Assembly: GCF_915403165.1 (NCBI RefSeq) | Contig: NZ_OU659204.1 | Coordinates: 1,054,001-1,118,000, forward strand | DNA: 64,000 nt | Reading direction: 5' to 3' | Origin: Providencia alcalifaciens | GTDB lineage: Bacteria > Pseudomonadota > Gammaproteobacteria > Enterobacterales > Enterobacteriaceae | Shown here: piece by piece, positions 7,414-15,947 of the stretch | Position numbering within the stretch: position 1 is the first letter of the stretch | How the letters are laid out: the number at the start of each line of letters is the position of its first letter | Translations under genes and position numbers: made by a program | Notes under the pieces: model-generated | What the model saw: only the letters and a program-made list of their open reading frames with translations | Told to the model about the DNA's origin: nothing | Databases searched by the model: none

Positions 7414-10400
7414 ATGAATAAAATAAAAGATTTTAATTCTAGACCATTTCGATACAGATATTTTGTTTTTTTTAATATTGGAATGCAAATTGCATTTCCT
7501 CTCTCTTTATCATTTACTCCAATAATGCTTGCACATGCGACTGAACAGCCAAATTCATTTTTAATATTACCGACAACACAGACATATACATTAAAGTTAG
7601 ATGATACTGTTGCAAGTATTGCAAAGCAGCATGGTGTAACTGTTAATGAATTAAAAAAACTGAATCAATTTAGAACTTTTTCTAAACCATTTGAAGACTT
7701 GACTGTTGGGGATGAAATAGATATTCCTGCTAATACCAAGTGGTTAAATACACCTCAGCAAAATGAATTAATAAGCTCGACTGATGTTGCTCGAACAGCA
7801 TCTCAGCTGGGTAGTACTTTTAATAATAATTCGAGTAGTAATGCAGCAAAAGATCTTGCTCGTTCTATTGCTGTGGGCGAAATGAATGCCCAAACGAATA
7901 GTGAAATCTCTGACTGGTTACAAGGAAAAGGAAAGGCTCGAGTTAAAATCGATGTTGATAATGAATTCACATTGAAAAATTCAGAGCTAGAGGTTTTAGT
8001 TCCTATTTGGGAATTACCTGAGCATATGGTTTTTTCGCAAGCTTCTTTGCACCGAACAGACAGCCGAACTCAATCAAACTTAGGGGTTGGCTACCGTTTC
8101 TTTTCACCTGATTATATGCTTGGTATCAACACATTCTACGATCATGATTGGTCTAGGAGCCACTCAAGAGTTGGGTTGGGTGCTGAATATCAACGCGATT
8201 TCATGAAACTATCTGCGAATAGTTACCATAGAACATCTGATTGGAAAAACTCCAAAGACTTTGATTTCTACGAAGAAAGACCTGCCAATGGCTGGGATGT
8301 AAGAGCAGAGGGTTACCTACCTGCATATCCAGCAATCGGCGGCAAGCTTATGTATGAGCAATATTACGGTGATAATGTTGGTTTGTTTGGGAAAGATAAC
8401 CAGCAGAAAGACCCTTATGCCGTAACCGTTGGGGCTAATTATACGCCATTCCCACTTTTAACGTTTAACGCAGAGCAGCGACAAGGAAAAAGTGGTGAAA
8501 ATGATACTCGATTTGGAATAGATCTAAAGTATACCCTCGGAGTGCCTTTATCTAAGCAATTGGATTCAGAGCAAATTTATGCAAGCCGCTTATTAAATGC
8601 TAATCGCTATGACTTTGTTGAGCGCAATAACAATATTGTTTTGGAGTATCGTAAAAAAGAGACCATTACAATTCAATTACCTGCGCAAATTAGCGGTTAT
8701 ACAGGTGAAAAACGCGATATTGGATTGACGATTAGTAGTAAAAATGGCTTAAGCCGAGTGGAATGGTATGCGCCAGAGCTAATCGCCCATGGCGGTCAAA
8801 TCATCCGCGAAAGCATATCCCAATACAGCGTTGTTATGCCAAATTATCAATATGGTAGCGGTGCAAATAATCATTATACTCTTTCGATGGTTGCCTATGA
8901 TGAATCAGGTAATCAATCCCCAGAATCTACGACGACAGTTATTGTTAATTCAGCTGCTGTTGATCTGGCATCAAGCAAGTTATCACCACTAGAAGTCAAT
9001 TTACCTAATGATGGTAAATCGACGGAACAATTAACACTGAAACTGGAAAATAAAGATGGCCAACCAGTCTCGGGTATTGCATCGGAGATTACAACACAGA
9101 TAACGACTATATCTGGTTCGAGTTCTGATATTAAATTGAGTGAATATACCGAATCTGCCAATGAGCCAGGAACTTATTATGTAACGGTGACTGCTGGTTT
9201 ATCATCTGGTGAATTCACGTTAACACCTAAAATTCAGGGGATAAGTATTTCTCCAGCGAAAGTAATTACTGGTAAATCTCCAAAAATCAGCAATTTGAAT
9301 ATATCTGGAAAGCTAGCGTTGGGAGAAACGTTATCTGGAACGTACATATTTGATGCTAATGGCAGTAATACGGAGGATAAGTCTCAATATCAATGGACAA
9401 ATGAAGGAAATAAGCGTGCATTGAATGGTATTAAGACTGTTGAGACATCTGGAATTATCCCAGGATATATCCTAGTTAAAGATGATGTTGGTAAAATAAA
9501 AATGCTGACGGTCAAGGCGATCAATGGCTTGAATACCGAAGGTAACACCGAGACCGTGACCACGGCACCGGGCAGTGATGGTAACCACACCGATGGCGGC
9601 AATAATGGTGGGATCGTTGATGAGGCGGGAGTTCCTAAAGTCAGCAATGTGGCTATCAGCGGCAAGTTAAACGTCGGCCAAGTATTGAGCGGCAGCTATG
9701 TGTTTGCGGCTCAAACGGGTAACCCAACGGATGCGTCGGTGGTGATGTGGGGCGACAATGGCACCACCGTGGCTGAACTGGATGCGAATAACGGCACTCC
9801 AGTGACCAACGGCACACTACCAACCTACACCCTCGTCACCGCGGATGTCGGGAAAGTGAAAGCGGTGTCGGTACGGGCGAAAAACGGCGCGGGCGTGGTG
9901 GGTAACACCGAGACCGTGACCACGGCTCCGGGCAGTGATGGTAACCACACCGACGGCGGCAACAATGGTGGGATCACCGACGAAACCGGTGCGCCTAAAG
10001 TCAGCAATGTGGCTATCAGCGGCAAGTTAAACGTCGGCCAAGTGTTGAGCGGCAGCTATACCTTTGATGCTCAAACGGGTAACCCAACGGATGCGTCGGT
10101 GGCGATGTGGGGCGACAATGGCACCACCGTGGCTGAGCTGGATGCGGGCAACGGTACGGTTGTGACTGACGGTAATCTACCAACCTATACCCTCGTCACC
10201 GCGGATGTCGGGAAAGTGAAAGCGGTCTCAGTACGGGCGAAAAACGGCGCGGGCGTGGTGGGTAACACCGAAACCGTGACCACGGCACCGGGCAGTGATG
10301 GTAACCACACCGACGGCGGTAACAATGGCGGGATCATCGACGAAGCGGGTGTTCCAGCGATCAGCAATGTATCTATCAGTGGCAAGTTAAACGTCGGGGA

Positions 10401-11376
10401 AGTGTTGAGCGGCAGCTATGTGTTTGCGGCTCAAACGGGTAACCCAACGGATGCGTCGGTGGCGGTGTGGGGTAACAACGGCACCACCGTCGCCGAACTG
10501 GATGCGAACAACGGTACCAAGGTCACCAATGGTACCTTACCAACCTACACCTTGGTGGCTGCGGATATCGGGAAAGTGAAAGCAGTCTCTGTGCGAGCGA
10601 AAAACGGCGCGGGCGTGGTGGGTAACACCATAACTGTGACGACTGTTCCTAGCAGCAACGGTAATAATACAAACAGTGGAAATATAGATGGTAGTGGCAG
10701 TGTTATCGGGTATACATTTAAATTGACACCTGAAACGCTGAGATTGGGTGAAACCATGAAGCACCAGTATACTTTAGCTGCGACAGATATTAAAAGTGGT
10801 CAAAGTGTTACTATACCTGCGAATACTGTAACGTGGTCTACTAAAGATTCAGCCGTTGCTGTGGCAGACTCTACAGGAATTATTACAGCTAAAAAAGAAG
10901 GTAGTACGTCAGTTATTGTAAAAGGAATATATAAAAATCAGCCATTCCAAGCTGAGGCGATAATCAATATATCACCATTGGTTAAATCTCCATTATTTGG
11001 ATATGGTACGGGTAGCTCAGCAACTGTTGTTGTAGAGCCACCTAACTATACTATCAGCGTACGTTGTGGTGGTATTGTTGACAATATGGGGGGAATTGGT
11101 GGTAGTGGTGGTACTCCTTCTATAGTGAAAGATGTATCAAATGTGACCAAAATTGTCACAAATACAGGGTTATACGAAAAAAATAATGTGCTTTCATCGA
11201 TTACATTCCATTATGGTGATGGAACATCACAAAAATGTGGTCGTGAAGAGCCTCAAACAGTGACTATTGTTAAATCTGAAACGTATATGATTCCTAATGG
11301 GTATCGTCTGCAAGGTTTTACAGCCTTCGGTGGTCAATATGTCACTGGAGTGCAGTATATTACGGTTGAAAAATAA
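7414..11376 (+). CDS. Inverse autotransporter adhesin (invasin/intimin family)
   Basis: This 1320-residue outer-membrane adhesin has an extended signal region (about 1-43) and a LysM-like peptidoglycan-binding domain (about 56-106, TYTLKLDDTVASIAKQHGV). The inverse-autotransporter beta-barrel follows (about 145-420; YRFFSPDYMLGINTFYDHD is typical). The passenger is then an Ig-like domain (about 430-515), a Big_1-type domain (about 515-620) and four related domains. The first of these is diverged (from about 623) and three are almost identical, followed by a Big_2-like domain (about 1095-1188). The C-terminal region (about 1191-1320) has a GGIGGSGG loop and looks jacalin-like rather than C-type lectin. 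Host-surface or intercellular adhesion is the family role; the ligand is unknown. It stands alone with its small upstream partner. Confidence 0.93.
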   Translation: MNKIKDFNSRPFRYRYFVFFNIGMQIAFPLSLSFTPIMLAHATEQPNSFLILPTTQTYTLKLDDTVASIAKQHGVTVNELKKLNQFRTFSKPFEDLTVGDEIDIPANTKWLNTPQQNELISSTDVARTASQLGSTFNNNSSSNAAKDLARSIAVGEMNAQTNSEISDWLQGKGKARVKIDVDNEFTLKNSELEVLVPIWELPEHMVFSQASLHRTDSRTQSNLGVGYRFFSPDYMLGINTFYDHDWSRSHSRVGLGAEYQRDFMKLSANSYHRTSDWKNSKDFDFYEERPANGWDVRAEGYLPAYPAIGGKLMYEQYYGDNVGLFGKDNQQKDPYAVTVGANYTPFPLLTFNAEQRQGKSGENDTRFGIDLKYTLGVPLSKQLDSEQIYASRLLNANRYDFVERNNNIVLEYRKKETITIQLPAQISGYTGEKRDIGLTISSKNGLSRVEWYAPELIAHGGQIIRESISQYSVVMPNYQYGSGANNHYTLSMVAYDESGNQSPESTTTVIVNSAAVDLASSKLSPLEVNLPNDGKSTEQLTLKLENKDGQPVSGIASEITTQITTISGSSSDIKLSEYTESANEPGTYYVTVTAGLSSGEFTLTPKIQGISISPAKVITGKSPKISNLNISGKLALGETLSGTYIFDANGSNTEDKSQYQWTNEGNKRALNGIKTVETSGIIPGYILVKDDVGKIKMLTVKAINGLNTEGNTETVTTAPGSDGNHTDGGNNGGIVDEAGVPKVSNVAISGKLNVGQVLSGSYVFAAQTGNPTDASVVMWGDNGTTVAELDANNGTPVTNGTLPTYTLVTADVGKVKAVSVRAKNGAGVVGNTETVTTAPGSDGNHTDGGNNGGITDETGAPKVSNVAISGKLNVGQVLSGSYTFDAQTGNPTDASVAMWGDNGTTVAELDAGNGTVVTDGNLPTYTLVTADVGKVKAVSVRAKNGAGVVGNTETVTTAPGSDGNHTDGGNNGGIIDEAGVPAISNVSISGKLNVGEVLSGSYVFAAQTGNPTDASVAVWGNNGTTVAELDANNGTKVTNGTLPTYTLVAADIGKVKAVSVRAKNGAGVVGNTITVTTVPSSNGNNTNSGNIDGSGSVIGYTFKLTPETLRLGETMKHQYTLAATDIKSGQSVTIPANTVTWSTKDSAVAVADSTGIITAKKEGSTSVIVKGIYKNQPFQAEAIINISPLVKSPLFGYGTGSSATVVVEPPNYTISVRCGGIVDNMGGIGGSGGTPSIVKDVSNVTKIVTNTGLYEKNNVLSSITFHYGDGTSQKCGREEPQTVTIVKSETYMIPNGYRLQGFTAFGGQYVTGVQYITVEK
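9541..10620 (+). repeat. Three 360-bp tandem repeats inside the adhesin gene
   Basis: The sequence GGTAACACCGAGACCGTGAC recurs, with one or two changes, at 9541, 9901, 10261 and 10621, exactly 360 bp apart. Each unit encodes 120 residues: a Gly/Asn/Asp-rich linker (GSDGNHTDGGNNGG) plus one Ig-like domain (SNVAISGKLNVG onward). The copies are nearly identical in DNA and visibly richer in G and C than the flanking parts of the gene, so they look recently amplified or converted. Copy number changes would keep the frame. Confidence 0.95.
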
Positions 11377-11423
11377 CTTAATACTTGCACTATCTGTTAT
11401 TGAATAGCTTAAATTAATGAACG

Positions 11424-11460
11424 AAGGGCTAAGTTTGATATCACATTAAACTTAGCCCTT
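11424..11460. terminator. Bidirectional terminator between the adhesin and nrtR-like genes
   Basis: A 13-bp perfect stem (AAGGGCTAAGTTT / AAACTTAGCCCTT) with an 11-base loop lies between two convergent genes and is flanked by A/T-rich sequence on both sides. Confidence 0.8.
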
Positions 11461-11499
11461 AATATTTTCTATCTACAGAATATTCAATACTTAATTATG

Positions 11500-12213
11500 T
11501 TAGGCTTCTAAATTGCGTACAAATCGATAGTCAGCCGATTGTGATTTTAAGCGATAAAGATTGGCTGGACGCCCGCGTTCTTGGCGTTTTTCTCCTGTAT
11601 CAATCAATAAATTCGCTTGCTCTAAACGACGGCGAAAGGATTTATTCTGTATTGGTTTGCCAATCAAAACTTCATGGACATGTTGTAGCTCTGCTAAGGT
11701 AAAAACTTCAGGTAGGGCAAATCCGGGGACAATCGAATACAATGATTTTTGTTGTAAGCGTTCGCGAGCTTGTAAATAAAGCTGATAATGATCGAAAGAC
11801 AGTGTCATGCCCTCAATTTCTTCAATTGAAACCCATTTAACGGATTGAACGCTTTCAATGTGTGCTTCGCAGGCTTGGTGGGCGATAAGTGCGGTGTAGC
11901 AGACGGTGACTGACCATCCTCGAGGATCTCGCTCGGCGTTTCCTACGGTACATAACTGCTCGATATAAGGCGGGATAACCCCCGTTTTCTCTTTTAGTTT
12001 GCGATATACCGTTTCATCTAACGTGGCATCACAATTTTCATCCACGAACCCACCTGGTAATCCCCATTGGCCTTTTTGCGGGTAATTCGCGCGCTCCACG
12101 AGCAGCACTTTTAAGGTATTTTCATGATAAGTGAATAATACGGTATCCACAGTGAGCAAAGGCGTTAAATAATCTCGTCGATCATAATTAGATAAAAACT
12201 CTTTTTCTGTCAT
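11500..12213 (-). CDS. NrtR-type Nudix-domain transcriptional regulator
   Basis: The 237-residue protein has a Nudix domain (about 15-150) followed by a winged-helix DNA-binding domain (about 165-230; FTLAELQHVHEVLIGKPI, RRRLEQANLL, RGRPANLYRL). This is the layout of NrtR, the ADP-ribose-sensing repressor of NAD metabolism genes. The Nudix box (about 55-79) is degenerate: its final part reads RKLKEKTG instead of RELxEExG. Pyrophosphatase activity is therefore probably lost and the domain likely acts as a ligand sensor. It is divergent from the SPFH/NAD-kinase-like operon, and palindromes lie between them. The ligand and targets are inferred. Confidence 0.85.
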   Translation of the reverse strand: MTEKEFLSNYDRRDYLTPLLTVDTVLFTYHENTLKVLLVERANYPQKGQWGLPGGFVDENCDATLDETVYRKLKEKTGVIPPYIEQLCTVGNAERDPRGWSVTVCYTALIAHQACEAHIESVQSVKWVSIEEIEGMTLSFDHYQLYLQARERLQQKSLYSIVPGFALPEVFTLAELQHVHEVLIGKPIQNKSFRRRLEQANLLIDTGEKRQERGRPANLYRLKSQSADYRFVRNLEA

Positions 12214-12276
12214 GTGATTAAGATCCTTTCCCCGTTTTTAGTCTTGCGCTAAATCATACGCGAAAATTTATTTAGT

Positions 12277-12345
12277 GTCATTAGGACATTTAGTTGTTGA
12301 CTTGTTTGTGTCTATAAGACAATAATAATTTAAGGTCATAAAGAC
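12277..12345. promoter_or_regulatory. Array of GTC-N5-GAC palindromes, likely operators of the Nudix regulator
   Basis: Three palindromes of the same form occur between the divergent genes: GTC-ATTAG-GAC (12277-12287), GTC-TATAA-GAC (12310-12320) and GTC-ATAAA-GAC (12335-12345). A weaker fourth copy, TTC-ATAAA-GAT, lies at 12377-12387. All share the 5-base spacing, an A/T-rich centre and often flanking T/A. Their number, position and symmetry fit binding sites for the adjacent NrtR-like protein controlling both directions. This is inference from position; binding is not shown. Confidence 0.65.
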
Positions 12346-12404
12346 ATTAAATGGTTTCAAAGAAATAATCATTGATTTCATAAAGATATTAAGTGAGGTA
12401 TGCC

Positions 12405-13427
12405 ATGTTAAATTTTAAATATTTCAAATCAGATTCATCAACGTTTGTTATTCAGTCGGTAAATGGTGTCGTTCGTAAGCAGGGTAAAGGGATCAGTTTT
12501 TGGTATAACGCGGATAAAACGTCGATTTCAGCGCTGCCATTAAATGCTCAAGAAGCGCCATTTATTTTTAATTTGCAAACAGCCGATTTTCAAAGTTTAC
12601 GTATTCAAGGGCAGATTTCATTTCTGGTGAAGTTCCCTGAAAAGACGGCGAATGTTTTGAATTTCAACTTAGCTCATGATGGAAAATCCTATTTATCTGA
12701 GGATCCGTTAAAGCTTACTGACAGAGTTGTTCGTACGGCCCAAACGTTGATTCAGGCGAAAGTACAAACAACTCCGCTAAAAGAGTCTCTACTGATGGGG
12801 CAAATATTGGTGATGTTAGTGACTCAGCAATTGGCAATACAGTCATCGATTGAGTCGTTAGGAATTGAAATTTTAGATGTTTCTATTTCTGGAATTATGC
12901 CGTCACCTGAAACTCAAAAAGCCTTAGAAGCACAAGCCAGAGAAGCGATTTTAAAAGAAGCGGATGACGCAATTTATGCACGTCGTAAATTCTCTGTTGA
13001 GCAAGAAAGAACGATAAAAGAGGCAGAATTAGAAACTGATTTATCGGTGCAAGCGAAAGAACAACAAATTGAAGAGGCTCGTCTTGATAATGAGCGAACC
13101 CTACTTCGTGAGCGTGCTGAAATTGAGCAAGAGGAGCTGATTTCACAGGTGAGTTTAGAAGCCAAGCGTAATGAATTAGTCGCTCTTAGTGCAGAAAATC
13201 AGAGAACTCAATCAGATGCGGATGCTTATGCGATTGAGTCTAAAATGAAAGCTTATAGTCAATTGCCAGTAGAGAATTTAAAAGCAATGGCGCTAGCGAA
13301 GATGAACCCCGAGCAATTGATGGCAATGGCGTTTGAATCCTTGGCTCAAAACGCCGGCAAAATTGGTGAAATCAACTTCTCGCCAGATTTATTTGGTCAA
13401 TTGATGAAAAAAGGAGCCAAACAATGA
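12405..13427 (+). CDS. Soluble SPFH (band 7/flotillin-like) protein
   Basis: This 340-residue protein has an SPFH-like N-terminal domain (about 10-165), a long charged coiled coil (about 165-275, rich in Glu, Arg, Lys and Gln) and a flotillin-like tail (GKIGEINFSPDLFG). Unlike most stomatins and flotillins, it shows no N-terminal membrane helix, so it is probably cytoplasmic or only peripherally attached. Start choice: GTG 12393 opens the frame, but ATG 12405 follows a GTGAGG ribosome binding site. It overlaps the next gene by ATGA, so the two are translationally coupled. The function is unknown; assembly into an oligomeric scaffold is the family expectation. Confidence 0.8.
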   Translation: MLNFKYFKSDSSTFVIQSVNGVVRKQGKGISFWYNADKTSISALPLNAQEAPFIFNLQTADFQSLRIQGQISFLVKFPEKTANVLNFNLAHDGKSYLSEDPLKLTDRVVRTAQTLIQAKVQTTPLKESLLMGQILVMLVTQQLAIQSSIESLGIEILDVSISGIMPSPETQKALEAQAREAILKEADDAIYARRKFSVEQERTIKEAELETDLSVQAKEQQIEEARLDNERTLLRERAEIEQEELISQVSLEAKRNELVALSAENQRTQSDADAYAIESKMKAYSQLPVENLKAMALAKMNPEQLMAMAFESLAQNAGKIGEINFSPDLFGQLMKKGAKQ

Positions 13428-14347
13428 GCCAGCATGATGATGTTCGCTTTGTGTTAGTGATGCGTAAAACACGCATGCAGGAATTAATTGAGCGTTTCAA
13501 TACCTGGTCGCAAGCAAAATTTTACCTTGAACATAATGATGTTGAAGTGAGTGATTACCTACTTGAACATGATGTGTATCAGCGGCAGTTAATCCAAGCG
13601 GAGTCGATTCTCAAAACGATAGGGCGCTTTCAATTACTGGAAAGGAAACTGTTACCTAGCTACCAGTTTTCAGCGCGTGATATCGTGGTGGTCATAGGGC
13701 AAGATGGTTTAGTGGCAAATACCCTTAAATATCTTAATGGGCAGCCTGTGATCGCCATAAACCCGGAACCAGCACGCTGGGATGGTAAATTACTACCCTT
13801 TGAAATTGGGCAGTTATCCGATGTGGTGACGCGTACACTAAATGGCAAAGTGAATCAAAAATCCGTTACTTTTGCACAAGCAACAACCAACGATGGACAA
13901 ACGCTATTAGCCGTTAACGACCTATTTATAGGCCCTAAAAGCCATACATCCGCACGATATCGGGTGAAGTGGCAAGAGAAGCAAGAGTTTCAATCATCAT
14001 CAGGGATTATTGTCTCGACAGGGTTAGGGTCAACGGGATGGTTTCAATCTATAATTGCAGGGGCTCAGGCGATAGCAGGGACTCACTCTCATCCACTATC
14101 ACAGGGATTCGGTTGGGATGAAAAGCGGTTACAGTTCAGTGTAAGGGAACCTTTTCGTAGTCGAACCACGGGAACAGAATTAGTGTTTGGCACCATTGAG
14201 CAAACCACGCCATTACAATTAGAGTCTTTAATGCCTGAAAATGGCGTGATTTTTTCTGATGGTATTGAAGATGATTACTTGAATTTCAATACAGGCTGTA
14301 TTGCTTCAATTGGGATAGCAGAAACGCAGGGATTATTAATTGGTTAG
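13424..14347 (+). CDS. Divergent NAD-kinase-like protein
   Basis: The 307-residue protein has the fold signature of the NAD kinase/diacylglycerol kinase superfamily in its last two thirds. The GGDG loop reads GQDG (92-95, keeping the catalytic-type Asp). The NE motif reads ND (165-166), and the glycine-rich nucleotide loop reads STGLGSTGW (198-206). The N-terminal 80 residues are a charged helical region not typical of housekeeping NadK. With an NrtR-type regulator next door, a role in NAD(P) chemistry is likely, but whether it is an active kinase, and on what substrate, cannot be read from the sequence. It is the second gene of the operon, overlapping the SPFH gene by four bases. Confidence 0.75.
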   Translation: MSQHDDVRFVLVMRKTRMQELIERFNTWSQAKFYLEHNDVEVSDYLLEHDVYQRQLIQAESILKTIGRFQLLERKLLPSYQFSARDIVVVIGQDGLVANTLKYLNGQPVIAINPEPARWDGKLLPFEIGQLSDVVTRTLNGKVNQKSVTFAQATTNDGQTLLAVNDLFIGPKSHTSARYRVKWQEKQEFQSSSGIIVSTGLGSTGWFQSIIAGAQAIAGTHSHPLSQGFGWDEKRLQFSVREPFRSRTTGTELVFGTIEQTTPLQLESLMPENGVIFSDGIEDDYLNFNTGCIASIGIAETQGLLIG

Positions 14348-14352
14348 GTTAA

Positions 14353-14392
14353 AAAAATCCCCGAATCATCCATCGAGATGTCGGGGATTTTT
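14353..14392. terminator. Bidirectional terminator between NAD-kinase-like gene and lnt
   Basis: A 12-bp perfect stem (AAAAATCCCCGA / TCGGGGATTTTT) gives a GC core with an A tract on one side and a T tract on the other. This is a textbook bidirectional terminator between convergent genes. Confidence 0.9.
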
Positions 14393-14411
14393 AATCCGTT
14401 TAAAGCGTCAA

Positions 14412-15947
14412 TTAGTGACGTTTTTGACGACGGTTAAGAGTAAATCCGATAATGCCGAATATAGCGACCACACCCCACATCGGCCAGTTACTCCAACGAG
14501 CATAAGGGGTTAATCCCGTGGTTGGTGTGACTTTTTCAGCCAGTACCGCATCTTGGAACTGTGGCAGGATACCTTGGATGGAACCATCCGCACTGATGAC
14601 TGCCGTTACGCCATTGTTGGTAGCGCGTAATAGTGGGCGACCAAGCTCTAATGAGCGCATTCTTGCCATTTGGAAATGCTGCCAAGGACCAATCGATTCA
14701 CCAAACCAAGCATCATTTGAAATTGTCAGTAAGTAGTCACTGTCAGGTTTGAAGTTATCTCTAACTTGAGTACCCAGAATAATTTCATAGCAAATGGTTG
14801 CTGTTAGATGAATATTACCAATCGCTAATTGAGGCTGTTGATAATCTCCACGGCTAAAGCCCGACATTGGTAAATTAAAGAATGGCGCAAGCGGGCGCAG
14901 TAAATCTTCCAATGGGACGAACTCACCGAATGGGACTAAGTGATGTTTGTTATAACGATTCTTAGTTGGGTAGAGATACGGTTTTCTATCACCCAGAACA
15001 ATGATGGAGTTATAGAATACCGAATCACCATTGACCGGTTTTGCATCGACAGTTCCGGTAATTAACCGCGTTTTGGTTTCATTTAGCAGTGTGTCCAGCG
15101 CTTTGAGCCACGGCTGATTTTCCAATTCCACCACGGGAATGGCTGACTCAGGCCAAATAATCATATCGGCTTTGCCAATATAAGGGCTGGAAAGCTTGAT
15201 ATAACGATCTTTGGTTTGCTGTAAAAATCCCGCTTCCCATTTCATCGATTGAGGGATATTTCCCTGCACTAACGCGACTTCCATGGTTTTATCATTCAGA
15301 GGGGTGAACCACTGAACGTTTTTAGCTAACAGTGGAACCAGCAACAGCGCCGCTGCACAAGCCAGAGGGATAAGATTGCGACGAATGACTGCTAGGACGA
15401 GTAAGCCGCTGATGCTAAATAGCAGCAGAGTTATCATTTCAACACCAAAAATTGGCGCTAACGATTTCATCGGCCCATCAATCTGGGTATAACCAAATTG
15501 CAGCCATGGGAAGCCAGTCAGTACCCAACCACGCAGAAATTCAGTCACTTGCCACAGGGCGGGTGCCATCAACACTAGACGCCAAACATTGGCATTGGGT
15601 GTGAGTTTATTGAGCAGCAGACCAAATAGGCCGGGATACAGTGACAGATAGGCCGCTAGCAAGATAACGATAAATACGTTAACGGCATCCGGCATCCCAC
15701 CAAAATCGGCGATACTGACATACACCCAGTTGACGCCGCTGCCAAATAAGCCAAATCCCCACGCGAACGCGATAGCAAAAGCTTGCTTGGCGGTTCTGTG
15801 TAGGGTTAATAGCTGGAGAAAGAAAATAGAAAGGAGCGCGGCAGGCCAGAAGTCAAAAGGTGAAAAAGCCAGTGTACCACTGGCTCCGAATAGTAAAGCC
15901 AGCAGCAGGCGTAGCCACTGGCTTTGATAAGTAGAGGATAAGTTCAT
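14412..15947 (-). CDS. lnt: Apolipoprotein N-acyltransferase Lnt
   Basis: The 511-residue inner-membrane enzyme adds the third acyl chain to the N-terminal cysteine of lipoproteins. It has about six N-terminal membrane helices, then a periplasmic nitrilase domain with the expected motifs: [21 protein letters not shown], the catalytic-Cys segment CYEIILG and NDAWFG. One more helix closes the C-terminus. Length matches E. coli (512). Its ATG overlaps the corC stop by one base (TAATG), so it is coupled to corC in the ybeZ-ybeY-corC-lnt operon. Confidence 0.97.
   Translation of the reverse strand: MNLSSTYQSQWLRLLLALLFGASGTLAFSPFDFWPAALLSIFFLQLLTLHRTAKQAFAIAFAWGFGLFGSGVNWVYVSIADFGGMPDAVNVFIVILLAAYLSLYPGLFGLLLNKLTPNANVWRLVLMAPALWQVTEFLRGWVLTGFPWLQFGYTQIDGPMKSLAPIFGVEMITLLLFSISGLLVLAVIRRNLIPLACAAALLLVPLLAKNVQWFTPLNDKTMEVALVQGNIPQSMKWEAGFLQQTKDRYIKLSSPYIGKADMIIWPESAIPVVELENQPWLKALDTLLNETKTRLITGTVDAKPVNGDSVFYNSIIVLGDRKPYLYPTKNRYNKHHLVPFGEFVPLEDLLRPLAPFFNLPMSGFSRGDYQQPQLAIGNIHLTATICYEIILGTQVRDNFKPDSDYLLTISNDAWFGESIGPWQHFQMARMRSLELGRPLLRATNNGVTAVISADGSIQGILPQFQDAVLAEKVTPTTGLTPYARWSNWPMWGVVAIFGIIGFTLNRRQKRH

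Noticed and set aside
9390..10764. Several 66-91 residue antisense frames in the adhesin repeats
   Set aside because: They recur only because the repeat unit recurs; they are shadows of the coding strand.
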